A stretch of DNA of 64,000 nt from Acidimicrobiaceae bacterium (GTDB lineage Bacteria; Actinomycetota; Acidimicrobiia; Acidimicrobiales; RAAP-2): NCBI GenBank assembly GCA_027449885.1, contig DAIDKS010000019.1:1-64000 (forward strand), read 5' to 3'. The notes under the pieces were generated by a model. That model was given only the letters and a program-made list of their open reading frames with translations, was not told the origin of the DNA and searched no databases. Within the stretch, counting starts at the first letter, position 1. Each line of letters begins with the position of its first letter. The translations under genes and the position numbers were made by a program. This document shows positions 8,114 to 16,670 of the stretch, piece after piece.

Positions 8114-9256
8114 ATGAGGGGTACGCGTCACGTCGGGGTGGGAGTGGCGGTCGCCGTCGCCCTCACCCTCGTCCCGTTGGCCGGCGCCGTCCTCGACGGC
8201 CGGGCGACGGCGGGCGGGGCCTCGGGTCCGACCACCACGATCGCCGGCACGACGACCACCACGACCGGCCCGACCACCACGATCGCCGGCACGACGACCA
8301 CCACGGTCGCCGGCACGACCACGACGACCGCCCCGGGTGAGACGACGTCGACCACGACGCCGTCCTCGACGACGAGCACCCTGCCGCCGACGACGACCAC
8401 GACGATCCCGCCCCTCACCATCTCGTGGCCGACCGCGGTGAGCGCGGCGATCTACGTCCCCGACCTCTCGCTCGTCGCCTCCTCGCCCCAGCAGCCGCGC
8501 GTCCCGATCGCCAGCATCACGAAGATGATGACCACCTGGGTCGTCCTGCACCGTCTGCCCCTCGCTCGCGGGGCGACCGGGCCCTGCCACGTGGTGACCC
8601 CGCACGACCTCGCCATCTTCCACCACGACCTCGCGACCGACCAGTCGAACGCCGCGGTCGCGGTGGGCGAGCGTCTCTGCGAGTCGACGCTGCTGCGCGG
8701 GCTGCTCGTCCACTCGGCCGGGGACTTCGCGGAGATCCTGGTCGAGATGACGGGGCTCAACGACGCGCAATTCGTCGCCCTCATGAACCGCGACGCCGCG
8801 GCGCTCGGGCTGCGCTCGACCCACTACGTGGACGTCACGGGCATCGGGCCGGGCGACCGCTCGACCGCGCTCGACCAGGCCCACCTGGCCGACATCCTGA
8901 TGTCGGGGGAGCCGGTCGTCGCGCCGATCGTCACGCTGCCGTGGGTCCGCCTGCCGGTCGCGGGGATCGTCTCCTCCTACACCCCCTACGTTGGGCAGGG
9001 GGGCGTCGTCGGCGTGAAGTCGGGCTACACGAACGTCGCCGGCGGGTGCGACGTCATGGCCGTCAACTTCGTGGTCGGGACCCTCTCGTATCGCGCGTAC
9101 GTCGTGGTGCTCGGCGTCGTCGGGCCGAACGCGATCGTTCGCTCCGGCACCCTGGCCCTCGGGATCGCCCGGCAGGTCCGCCTCGGGGTCCGCGTCGCGC
9201 GCACCACCGCGGGCTCGCACCTCGTCTGGACCGGCAGCCCCGCCTACCTCCGCTGA
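8114..9256 (+). CDS. D-alanyl-D-alanine carboxypeptidase (S11)
   Basis: A 380-residue secreted penicillin-binding protein of the PBP5/DacA family. A signal peptide is followed by a Thr-rich linker (about 39-100), then the S11 peptidase domain. The active-site motifs are S134-I-T-K137, S201-A-G203 (SxN variant) and K302-S-G (KTG variant). It trims the terminal D-Ala from peptidoglycan stems, which limits 4-3 crosslinking and, in other bacteria, prepares tetrapeptides for L,D-transpeptidases. That fits the divergent neighbour. ATG 8114 was chosen because the signal peptide begins there. There is no obvious C-terminal membrane anchor, so the N-terminus may stay as the anchor. Confidence 0.92.
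   Translation: MRGTRHVGVGVAVAVALTLVPLAGAVLDGRATAGGASGPTTTIAGTTTTTTGPTTTIAGTTTTTVAGTTTTTAPGETTSTTTPSSTTSTLPPTTTTTIPPLTISWPTAVSAAIYVPDLSLVASSPQQPRVPIASITKMMTTWVVLHRLPLARGATGPCHVVTPHDLAIFHHDLATDQSNAAVAVGERLCESTLLRGLLVHSAGDFAEILVEMTGLNDAQFVALMNRDAAALGLRSTHYVDVTGIGPGDRSTALDQAHLADILMSGEPVVAPIVTLPWVRLPVAGIVSSYTPYVGQGGVVGVKSGYTNVAGGCDVMAVNFVVGTLSYRAYVVVLGVVGPNAIVRSGTLALGIARQVRLGVRVARTTAGSHLVWTGSPAYLR
8221..8415. repeat. Thr-codon repeat tract
   Basis: ACGACCACC-type repeats encode the Thr-rich linker of the carboxypeptidase; the unit ATCGCCGGCACGACGACCACCACG recurs as diverged copies encoding TTTIAGTTTTT. Confidence 0.7.
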
Positions 9257-9289
9257 CGCGAGCCTCGCGGGCGCGACCGGGCCGGGTGC

Positions 9290-9295
9290 TACCGT
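9290..9295 (+). promoter_or_regulatory. -10-like TACCGT for the acylase
   Basis: TACCGT lies 8 nt before the GTG at 9304. No ribosome-binding site is present, so this box supports GTG 9304 as the start of the penicillin-acylase-family gene. Confidence 0.4.
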
Positions 9296-9303
9296 CGGGC
9301 CCC

Positions 9304-11913
9304 GTGGGTCGGGGGAGTGACGGAGGACGACGAGGGGGGTGGCGGCGCCACCTCAACGCCGCTCTCGCCCTGGTCACGAGTGGTCTCGTCGTCGCGGCCG
9401 CCCTCGTGGGGTCCGTGCCGACCGTGCCGCCGCTCGGCGCGGCCTTCGACCCCCTCACCGGGGTGTGGCAGATGACGGCGGGCGCGTCCGTCGCTCGCTC
9501 GATGACGCTCACGGCGGGCGTGGGCCACGACGTCACCGTCTCCTTCGACGCGGGGGGAGTCCCCACGATCACCGCGGCCACCGACGCCGACGCGATGTAC
9601 GCCGAGGGCTACGTGACGGCTCGTTACCGACTCCTCGAGATGGACCTCGAGCGCCGTCTCGGCGAGGGAACGCTGTCGGCCGTCCTCGGCTCGAGCGCCC
9701 TCGCCTCCGACGAGCTCCAGCTGAGCCTCGGGCTGACGCGCACGGCGCAGGCGGAGTGGGACTCGCTCGGTCCCTCGAGTCCGCAGCGCCAGCTGCTCGT
9801 CGCCTACTCGAAGGGCGTCAACCTGGCGATGAGCCAGATGGAGGCGAGCCACCAGCTGCCCGCGGCGATGACGCTGCTCGACTACCGGCCGGCTCCCTGG
9901 ACCCCGGTCGACACGCTCGTCGTCCAGGGGGACCTCACCGAGGAGCTTGACTACACGACCTCTCCGGCCGACATGGCGCTCCTCGAGCGCCACCTCGGCT
10001 CGGCGCGCACGGCCGCGTGGTTCCCCGTGACGCCGACCACCCCGCAGGCCCCCTACGACCCCGGCCCCTACGTCGCGGCCCCGCTCGTCCCGATCCACGG
10101 GGTCATCCCCGGCACGACGCCGACGCCGGGCGTCGCCGTCCCGCCGGCACCCGGGCGCTCGAGCGTCCCCTCGGCCGCCGTCGGGTCCCCTCCGCGCTCG
10201 GGCGCGCAGCGCGCCGAGGCCGCCTCGCTCATGGGGTGGATCGGTCGGCTCACCACGACCGTGCGCCACTACGGGGCCTCCAACAACTGGGTCGTCGCGC
10301 CGTCGCGTAGCGCGAACGGTCAGGCCCTCCTGGCGAACGACCCCCACCTCCCCCAGACCCTGCCGAGCGTCTGGTACGAAGTGGCGATCGACACCCCGGA
10401 CCTGCGCCTCGCGGGCGTCGAGGCGCCCGGACTGCCCGGGATCCTCCTCGGGCGCAACGACCGCGTGGCGTGGGGCTTCACCGACACCCAGAACCAGGCG
10501 ACCCTGCTCTACCGCGAGACCCTGAGCGCGACCAACCCCTCCTACTACCGCTGGCGGGGGCGGTGGCACGCGCTGCGCACCGTGCGATACCACATCGCGG
10601 TCGCGGGCGGCGCGAGCGTGGACTACCCGGTGCGGATCTCGGTCCACGGGCCGCTCGTCTCCCTGCCCGGGGGCACCTACGCCCTGTGGTGGGCGGGCGA
10701 CCTGCCCAACCAGGACCTGCTCGCCCTCGTCGGGCTGTGGCACGCGAGGGACGCCGCCCAGGTCCGCGCGGCCCTCCAGCACTGGACCGCCCCCACCCAG
10801 AACATCGCCTACGCCGACTCGGCCGGCCACGTCGGCATCATCGCGCCGGGGGTCTACCCCGAGACGGCCCACGGCGTCCCGTGGCTGCCGCTCTCGGGCA
10901 CCGGGGCGGACGACGTCGTCGGGACGATCCCGCCCCGCGCCGTTCCCCAGGTGGCGGACCCCGTCGCCGGCTACGCCGTCTCGGCGAACCAGCGACCGGT
11001 CACCGCCGCCTACCCGTACTACATCGGCACGGTCTACGACTTCTTCGACCCGGGCTACCGCGCCCTCACCATCTCGTCGCGACTGGCCGCGGCCCCGGCG
11101 GCCACGACCGCGACGATGGCCTCCATCGAGACCGACCTTCGCGACCGGTTGGCCGTCACGCTCACCGGACCCCTGGTCGCCGCGGTCCGCGCGAGCGGGG
11201 TGGCGTCGAGCGCGAGCGGACGCGCGGCCCTCGCCCTCCTCACCCACTGGGACGGGACGATGAGCGCCGCGTCGGGGGCGGCGGCCCTCTACTGGACGTG
11301 GCTCGGGGACTACGCGCGCGACGTCTTCGGTCCGTGGTGGAGGGCGACGCACGTGCCGGTCGGGCTCGACGCCAACCTGGCGATCACCCCGGCGACCGAC
11401 GCCGCCCTCGTGATGGACCTGGAGACCTGGTCGACGCGGCCAACCCGCGGGTCGGCCCTCACGCTGCCCGACGGCCACGCGCGCTCGGCCGCCACCGTGA
11501 TGGCCCAGGCCTTCACCCAGGCCGTGGCCCACCTCACCCGCCAGGAGGGGCCGCCGGTCGCCTGGCGGTGGGACCACCTCCAGAGCCGCCAGTTCGCCTC
11601 GCTGACCAACGCGCCGGCCCTCGGTTACGGGCCGCGGGGATCGGGCGGCGACGCCTTCACCCCCGACGCGGCCGACGGCTTCCCGATCGCCGGCACCGGT
11701 CCCAGCTGGCGCGAGATCATCGCCCTCGGCCCAGCGCGCCCCGGCGCGGCGCCGGCGACGAGCACCGGGGTCTACCCGGGAGGGCAGAGCGAGAACCCGC
11801 TCTCTCCCTGGTACGAGACGTGGGTGACCACGTGGTGGGACGGACGAAGCCACCCCCTGCCGAACCCGACCCGACCGGCGCGCCCGATCGCCACCTGGGA
11901 GCTGCGGCCGTGA
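9304..11913 (+). CDS. Penicillin-acylase-family Ntn hydrolase
   Basis: An 869-residue protein of the S45 penicillin amidase family. A membrane segment near residues 18-36 should export or anchor it. The putative alpha chain carries the family's DADAMYAEGYVTARYRLLEMDLERR region at about 94-118. The beta chain would begin at S326 (GASNNWVVAPSRS), the N-terminal nucleophile exposed by autocleavage, followed by ALLANDPHL. Family members hydrolyse acyl amides such as penicillins, acyl-homoserine lactones or related compounds; the substrate here is unknown. A Pro-rich stretch at 262-300 looks like the removable spacer. Its stop overlaps the next gene by 4 nt. Confidence 0.9.
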   Translation: MGRGSDGGRRGGWRRHLNAALALVTSGLVVAAALVGSVPTVPPLGAAFDPLTGVWQMTAGASVARSMTLTAGVGHDVTVSFDAGGVPTITAATDADAMYAEGYVTARYRLLEMDLERRLGEGTLSAVLGSSALASDELQLSLGLTRTAQAEWDSLGPSSPQRQLLVAYSKGVNLAMSQMEASHQLPAAMTLLDYRPAPWTPVDTLVVQGDLTEELDYTTSPADMALLERHLGSARTAAWFPVTPTTPQAPYDPGPYVAAPLVPIHGVIPGTTPTPGVAVPPAPGRSSVPSAAVGSPPRSGAQRAEAASLMGWIGRLTTTVRHYGASNNWVVAPSRSANGQALLANDPHLPQTLPSVWYEVAIDTPDLRLAGVEAPGLPGILLGRNDRVAWGFTDTQNQATLLYRETLSATNPSYYRWRGRWHALRTVRYHIAVAGGASVDYPVRISVHGPLVSLPGGTYALWWAGDLPNQDLLALVGLWHARDAAQVRAALQHWTAPTQNIAYADSAGHVGIIAPGVYPETAHGVPWLPLSGTGADDVVGTIPPRAVPQVADPVAGYAVSANQRPVTAAYPYYIGTVYDFFDPGYRALTISSRLAAAPAATTATMASIETDLRDRLAVTLTGPLVAAVRASGVASSASGRAALALLTHWDGTMSAASGAAALYWTWLGDYARDVFGPWWRATHVPVGLDANLAITPATDAALVMDLETWSTRPTRGSALTLPDGHARSAATVMAQAFTQAVAHLTRQEGPPVAWRWDHLQSRQFASLTNAPALGYGPRGSGGDAFTPDAADGFPIAGTGPSWREIIALGPARPGAAPATSTGVYPGGQSENPLSPWYETWVTTWWDGRSHPLPNPTRPARPIATWELRP

Positions 11914-12341
11914 CCGTCCACGCACCCCGCAGCGCCGCGGTGACCCACGGGCGGGGTCCTCGCTACCTCGCGCGCGCGGCCGTCGAGCTCGTCGTCGCGA
12001 CGGCCGTGGTGTGGATCGCCCTCGGGTGGGGCGCGTGGTGGATGACGCTCATCGTCGCGATCGTCGTCGGGTTCACGGTGCGGCGGACGCGACGGGCGTG
12101 GGTGGTCGGTGTCGGGGCCGGACTGCTCGGCTGGGGCCTCCCGCTCGCCTGGCGCGCCCTCGGCGCGCCGGTGGGCGGCGCCGCGAGGGACATCTCCTCG
12201 CTGATGGGCTACTCCGTGAGCGGCGTCGCCCTCCTGGTGACCCTCGTCGTGGGTGGGGCGCTCGGCGCGTGCGGGACGTGGCTGGGCCGCGCGGCGCGGG
12301 CCTATCGACCGCACCGTCACGGCTCGACGAGCTCCCGCTGA
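11910..12341 (+). CDS. Small membrane protein after the acylase
   Basis: A 143-residue protein I do not recognise. Its GTG overlaps the acylase stop by 4 nt, so the two are coupled. Three hydrophobic segments are visible: AVELVVATAVVWIALGWGAW with TLIVAIVVGFTV, WVVGVGAGLLGWGLPLAW, and GVALLVTLVVGGALGACG. The ends are basic (RRTRRAW, YRPHRHG). No catalytic motif is seen. It may be a membrane partner of the acylase, by context only. Confidence 0.75.
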   Translation: MTVHAPRSAAVTHGRGPRYLARAAVELVVATAVVWIALGWGAWWMTLIVAIVVGFTVRRTRRAWVVGVGAGLLGWGLPLAWRALGAPVGGAARDISSLMGYSVSGVALLVTLVVGGALGACGTWLGRAARAYRPHRHGSTSSR

Positions 12342-12452
12342 CGCGGGAGGGACCATCCTCGACGTCGACGCACCGCCGTCGGAATAGACGCACCGCGATC
12401 GGTTTCCTCGTCGCACGCGGGCTGGTCCGCGAACGACGAGAGGGGTCACTCC

Positions 12453-13241
12453 ATGACGACGACGGTCCCGCGCGACGAGGTCGCGCACGAGAGTGGTGGG
12501 ACGGGCCGACTGGCCCTCCGCGGCGCGGGCGCCGGCCTGCTCGGGGGAGTGGTGCTGGCCATGGTCGTGATGGTCGTGATGGGCCTCGCGGGGCAGGGCT
12601 TCTGGAGCCCGGTCAACCTCGGCATCCCGGCCTTCGTGACCACGGTGGCGCCCCCGCTCACGATGCTGCCGGCCCTGCTCCGCGCCATGGGCGTCGCCCT
12701 CCCGGCCTCGGCGATGGGCCCGCTGGGATCCGCGATCGCGAGTGGCCACCTCAGCTCGGCGATGGCCCAGCAGCTCGGGGCCCAGCTCGAGTCGATGCAC
12801 GTGCCGGCGAGCACGGTCGCCCCGATGGGACAGCTCATGACGGGTCACGCGACGAACGCGACGGTGAGCACCCTGCTCTCGACGATGAGCCCGCGGGCTC
12901 GCGACGCCGTGATGGCGGCGATGCCGGTGAGTGGCGGGCGCGTCGTCCTCGGACTGATGCTGCACATGATGATGTCGGCCGCCCTCGGCGCCGCGTTCTT
13001 CCTCGTGATCGTCGCCCTACGACGTCGGGGCCTCGGTGTGGTGCGCGGTACCGGTGGCGTGATCGGCGCGGGGGTCCTCGGCGGAGCCGTCGTCTACGCG
13101 GTGATGCGCTGGGTCTTGCTCCCCCCCACGAACTCGATGATGGCCTTCGTCCCCCAGTGGGCCTTCTTCGCGGCGCACCTGATGTTCGGTCTCGTGGTGG
13201 GAGCCCTCCTCGCCCGCACGATGGTGACGCGGCCCGCCTGA
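12453..13241 (+). CDS. Met-rich integral membrane protein, unknown
   Basis: A 262-residue protein with a purine-rich ribosome-binding site (GAGAGGGG) before ATG 12453. It has about four to five membrane helices (GGVVLAMVVMVVMGLAG, PPLTMLPALLRAMGVAL, VVLGLMLHMMMSAALGAAFFLVIVAL, GAGVLGGAVVYAVMRWVLL, WAFFAAHLMFGLVVGALLA) and is strikingly rich in methionine, including the run HMMM. The soluble middle (about 85-150) contains many Met, Ser and Gln. I do not recognise the family. Met- and His-rich helices can bind copper or other soft metals, but that is inference. The gene is monocistronic and ends in a strong terminator. Confidence 0.8.
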   Translation: MTTTVPRDEVAHESGGTGRLALRGAGAGLLGGVVLAMVVMVVMGLAGQGFWSPVNLGIPAFVTTVAPPLTMLPALLRAMGVALPASAMGPLGSAIASGHLSSAMAQQLGAQLESMHVPASTVAPMGQLMTGHATNATVSTLLSTMSPRARDAVMAAMPVSGGRVVLGLMLHMMMSAALGAAFFLVIVALRRRGLGVVRGTGGVIGAGVLGGAVVYAVMRWVLLPPTNSMMAFVPQWAFFAAHLMFGLVVGALLARTMVTRPA

Positions 13242-13293
13242 GGTCCCGCGCCCCGTCGACGGTCGGTCGACGCCGTCGACGGGGCGCGGGACC
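13242..13293 (+). terminator. Strong terminator, 19-bp perfect stem
   Basis: Bases 13242-13260 pair perfectly with 13275-13293 around a 14-nt loop. The stem starts at the base after the stop codon of the Met-rich membrane protein and is followed by ATCGTTT. It is the longest perfect hairpin I noticed in the window. Confidence 0.85.
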
Positions 13294-13431
13294 ATCGTTT
13301 CTCGCGAGGGTCCTCATAGCGGTCGCCTATTGACCCTGATTCGGTCGGCTGGCGACGCGGCGACGGCCGAAGGTCGCTTTTGCGTGAACGGGACGTCGCC
13401 GTGAGGATGAGGGCGGAAGTGGAGGTGGTGA
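13294..13431. other. 138-bp intergenic region
   Basis: No gene is seen. It holds the promoter region of the glycosyltransferase operon and, at 13421-13426, the Shine-Dalgarno GGAGGT placed 5 nt before ATG 13432, which fixes that start. GC is visibly lower around 13315-13345. Confidence 0.5.
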
Positions 13432-14649
13432 ATGGTGAACCGCGTAGCCCCCCGTCACCTGGTGGCCGCGTCGTGGCGTGACGCCGCCCGTCCGCCCGAT
13501 CGTCCCGTCACGGTGCCCGCCCTGCGGGTCGGGATGGTCGGCACCTATCCACCGACCGAGTGCGGGATCGCGACCTTCACGCGCAACCTGCGGGCGGCGA
13601 TCGGCGAGCAGCGTCCCGAGTGGCAGCTGCCCGTGGTGCGACTCCTCGAGGACGAGGACACCCCGGCGCTCGCCGAGGTGGCCGCCTCGTGGGTTCGGGG
13701 CCGTCCGCGCACGCTCGAGGGAGCGCGTCGCACCCTCGCCGAGTGCGACGTCGCGATCGTCCAGCACGAGTTCGGCATCTTCGACGGGCCCGACGGCGAC
13801 GCGGTGATCAACCTCGTCGACGACCTGCGCACGCCCCTCGTCGTCGTCTTCCACACCATCCTCACCACGCCGAGTCGCCGCCAGCGCCGCATCATGACGG
13901 CGCTGCTGCGCCGCGCGGCCCTCGCGGTGACGCCGAGCTCGTCCGCCCTCGAGCGCTTGCGCGCGACCTACTGGGCGCCCCGCTCCACCCTCGTCCCCCA
14001 CGGCGCCTCCGACAACTTCGCGGCCTCGCCGGGCGAGCGGCGAACCGGCGACACCGTCCTCACCTGGGGGCTGCTCGGTCCGGGGAAGGGACTCGAGTCG
14101 GCCATCGAGGCGGTGTCGCGGCTCGGGGACCTGCGGCCCCCCGTGACCTACGTGATCGCCGGCCACACCCATCCCCACGTGCGCGCCCGTGGCGACGACT
14201 ACCGCCAGTCGCTGGTCGACGTGGCGGCCCGTCTCGGCGTCGCGGACCGAGTCCGCTTCGACGACCAGTATCGGGACCGCGCGTCGCTCAACGCGCTCAT
14301 CCGCTCCGCCGACGTCGTCCTCTTGCCCTACGAGTCGCGCGACCAGGTCTGCTCCGGCGTGCTCGTCGAGGCGCTGGCCTCGGCCCGGCCGGTCGTCGCC
14401 ACTCGCTTCCCCCACGCGGTCGAACTGCTGTCGGATGGTGCGGGCATCCTCGTCCCCCACGGTGACGTCGACGCCATGAGCCGGGCGCTACGCCGCGTCC
14501 TGCGCACGCCGGGCGTCGCCGGGTCGCTCTCGAGCGCCGCCCGAGAGGTCGGGGAGACCCTCGTCTGGCCCCGGGTCGGCGAGCAGTTCGCTCGCCACCT
14601 CGCGGCCGTCGCGGCGACGGCCCGCCCTGCGGAGGGGGGGCGGCGATGA
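13432..14649 (+). CDS. GT4 glycosyltransferase
   Basis: A 405-residue GT-B glycosyltransferase of family 4. The N-domain opens with VGMVGTYPPTECGIATFTRNL, a form typical of mannosyltransferase-like GT4 enzymes. The C-domain shows LGPGKGLESAIEA and the nucleotide-sugar region LLPYESRDQVCSGVLVEALASARPVVAT, with the E-x7-E type pair in place. It is the first gene of a tightly coupled three-gene operon (4-nt overlap with the next gene) that ends in a GH130 phosphorylase, so its sugar is likely to be mannose, though this is inferred from context. A strong GGAGGT site precedes the start. Confidence 0.9.
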   Translation: MVNRVAPRHLVAASWRDAARPPDRPVTVPALRVGMVGTYPPTECGIATFTRNLRAAIGEQRPEWQLPVVRLLEDEDTPALAEVAASWVRGRPRTLEGARRTLAECDVAIVQHEFGIFDGPDGDAVINLVDDLRTPLVVVFHTILTTPSRRQRRIMTALLRRAALAVTPSSSALERLRATYWAPRSTLVPHGASDNFAASPGERRTGDTVLTWGLLGPGKGLESAIEAVSRLGDLRPPVTYVIAGHTHPHVRARGDDYRQSLVDVAARLGVADRVRFDDQYRDRASLNALIRSADVVLLPYESRDQVCSGVLVEALASARPVVATRFPHAVELLSDGAGILVPHGDVDAMSRALRRVLRTPGVAGSLSSAAREVGETLVWPRVGEQFARHLAAVAATARPAEGGRR

Positions 14650-15668
14650 TCCTCGATCACCTGGCCCGCCTCACCGACGCCCGAGGGATCGTCGAGCACG
14701 CCGACGGGGCGCGCCCGGCACGGCGCTTCGGCTACTGCACCGACGACGCCGGGCGACTGCTCGGGCTCGTCGCCGCGCTGCCGCCGAACCTCGCCACCCG
14801 GCGCCTCGCGCTCGCCGCCGTCGGCTTCCTCGAGGCGGCGCGATCCGAGTCGGAGGTCTTCCGCCTGCGCCGGATCGGGGACGACTGGACCGACGACCAG
14901 CCGAGCGACGACGCGACGGGCCGGGCCCTCCAGGGCCTCGCCGGCGGCGCCCACGCGCCGTGGGCGGACGTCCGACGCCGCTCGCGGGCCCTCCTCGAGT
15001 CGGTCGGGTCGTTCACCTCACCCTTCGCCCGCGCCAGCGCCCACGTCGTCCTCGCGGCGGTGACGCTCCTCGAGCGGGACCCGACGGACCCGGTCGGACG
15101 GCGGCTCCTCGACGACGGGGCGTCCGGCCTGCCCGAGGCCGGACGCGACACGCGGTGGCCGTGGCCCGAGCCCCGTCTCACCTACGCGAACGCCCTCCTG
15201 CCGGAGGCCCTGCTCGCCGGGGCCCACGCTCGGGGCGACGCCAGCGGGGCGGAGCGGGCGCTCCGCCTGCTCGCGTGGCTCGTCGTCGAGGAGACCCGGG
15301 GGGATCACTTCAGCTTCGTCCCGGCGACCGGTCGCGGACCACGCGAGCGGGGCCCGGCCTTCGACCAGCAGCCCATCGAGGCCTGGGCCATGGCCGACGC
15401 GGCGACCCGGGCGTGGCGCCTCACCGGCGATCCCCACTGGGCGGAGGTCGTGCGGATGGCGAGGGCCTGGTTCGCGGGTCGCAACGACGTGGGGATCACG
15501 GTCGGTGACGTCGCGACCGGAGCGGGATTCGACGGCCTGCGCCGCGACGGCGTCAATCACAATCAGGGCGCCGAGTCCACGATGGCCTTCGTCGCCACGT
15601 GCTGGCGCGCCGCTCAGGTGTCGGGCCGCGCGGGGCCCCGCGTGCTCGTGGAAGGAGGCGTCGCATGA
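14646..15668 (+). CDS. Alpha-toroid protein of GT4/GH130 operon
   Basis: A 340-residue protein coupled on both sides by 4-nt ATGA overlaps. It contains FGYCTDDAGRLL near residue 27, a motif I associate with proteins annotated as glycosyltransferase or six-hairpin glycosidase-like next to GT4 and GH130 genes. Repeated helical pairs (RRLALAAVGFLEAAR, FARASAHVVLAAVTLLER, ANALLPEALLAGAHA, EAWAMADAATRAWRL) suggest an alpha/alpha barrel. C-terminal HNQGAEST matches the catalytic-loop-like NQGAES motif of the same set. The reaction is unknown; it may act on the oligosaccharide made by the GT4 enzyme. Confidence 0.82.
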   Translation: MILDHLARLTDARGIVEHADGARPARRFGYCTDDAGRLLGLVAALPPNLATRRLALAAVGFLEAARSESEVFRLRRIGDDWTDDQPSDDATGRALQGLAGGAHAPWADVRRRSRALLESVGSFTSPFARASAHVVLAAVTLLERDPTDPVGRRLLDDGASGLPEAGRDTRWPWPEPRLTYANALLPEALLAGAHARGDASGAERALRLLAWLVVEETRGDHFSFVPATGRGPRERGPAFDQQPIEAWAMADAATRAWRLTGDPHWAEVVRMARAWFAGRNDVGITVGDVATGAGFDGLRRDGVNHNQGAESTMAFVATCWRAAQVSGRAGPRVLVEGGVA

Positions 15669-16651
15669 CGACCGACGGCGAACTGCTGCACCGCTTCGGG
15701 GGGAACCCGATCCTCACGGCCCACGACCTGCCGGTGACGGTGAACGCCATCTTCAACCCCGGGGCCACGGTCTTCGAGGGGCAGACGCTGCTCCTCGTCC
15801 GCGTCGAGCACCGCTCGGGACTGTCGTCCTTCGCCGTCGCGCTGAGCGAGGACGGCCTCACCGACTGGCGCATCGACCCCGTGCGCGGCCTCGAGCCCGA
15901 GCTCGACTCGTTCGAGGAGCACTGGGGGATCGAGGACCCGCGGATCACGAAGATCGGGGACGAGTACTTCGTCGTCTACGTGGGCTACTCCCCGGCCGGG
16001 CCCCTCGTGCTGCTCGCGACGACGAAGGACTTCATCACCTGGGTCCGGCGCGGGGTGCTAATGACGCCCGACGACAAGGACGCCACGCTCTTCCCGACCC
16101 TCTTCGACGGGCGCTGGGCCCTGATCCACCGACCCTCGCCGACGTCGCGGGGGCTCGGGGCCCACGTGTGGCTCTCCTTCAGTCCCGACCTGCGCCACTG
16201 GGGCAGCTCGCGCATCCTGCTGCCCGCGCGCCGCGGTGGCTGGTGGGACGCGAACAAGGTCGGGATCGGCCCGCCGCCCCTGCTCACCGAGGCCGGCTGG
16301 CTCATCTGCTACCACGGGGTGCGAGTGACGGCCGCCGGCGCCATCTACCGACTGGGCCTCGCGCTGCTCGACGCCGAGGATCCCCGCCGTCTCATCGCCC
16401 GGGGCAACGAGTGGATCCTCGGGCCGTCCACCCCCTACGAGCGCAGTGGTGACGTGGACGACGTGATCTTCCCCTGCGGGTGGGTCCTCCGCGACGACGG
16501 CGACACGATCCACCTCTACTACGGGGCGGCCGACAGCACGGTCTGCGTCGCCGAGGGCAGCCTCGCCGAACTCCTCGACCACGTGAGCCGCCACCCGGTG
16601 CGCACCGAGTCCGAGGCCGGCATGGGGGCCCTCGGTCGCTGGCCCGTCTGA
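15665..16651 (+). CDS. GH130 glycoside phosphorylase
   Basis: A 328-residue five-bladed-propeller enzyme of family GH130, whose members phosphorolyse beta-mannosides, for example mannosyl-glucose or beta-1,2/1,4-mannooligosaccharides. Visible family motifs are GGNPILTAHDLP, IFNPGAT, HWGIEDPRITK (phosphate and substrate contacts) and the repeated blade pattern FSPDLRHWG. ATG 15665 overlaps the previous stop by 4 nt. With the upstream GT4 and toroid genes it may build and recycle a mannose-containing storage or stress oligosaccharide. The linkage cannot be told from sequence alone. Confidence 0.9.
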   Translation: MTTDGELLHRFGGNPILTAHDLPVTVNAIFNPGATVFEGQTLLLVRVEHRSGLSSFAVALSEDGLTDWRIDPVRGLEPELDSFEEHWGIEDPRITKIGDEYFVVYVGYSPAGPLVLLATTKDFITWVRRGVLMTPDDKDATLFPTLFDGRWALIHRPSPTSRGLGAHVWLSFSPDLRHWGSSRILLPARRGGWWDANKVGIGPPPLLTEAGWLICYHGVRVTAAGAIYRLGLALLDAEDPRRLIARGNEWILGPSTPYERSGDVDDVIFPCGWVLRDDGDTIHLYYGAADSTVCVAEGSLAELLDHVSRHPVRTESEAGMGALGRWPV

Positions 16652-16670
16652 GGCGATGCCGCCTACGGGC
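16642..16670. terminator. Bidirectional hairpin between convergent genes
   Basis: GCCCGT (16642-16647) pairs with ACGGGC (16665-16670), and inside it AGGCG (16651-16655) pairs with CGCCT (16660-16664) around an ATGC loop, with a 3-nt bulge on the left. The structure covers both stop codons of the convergent GH130 and methyltransferase genes. Confidence 0.55.
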
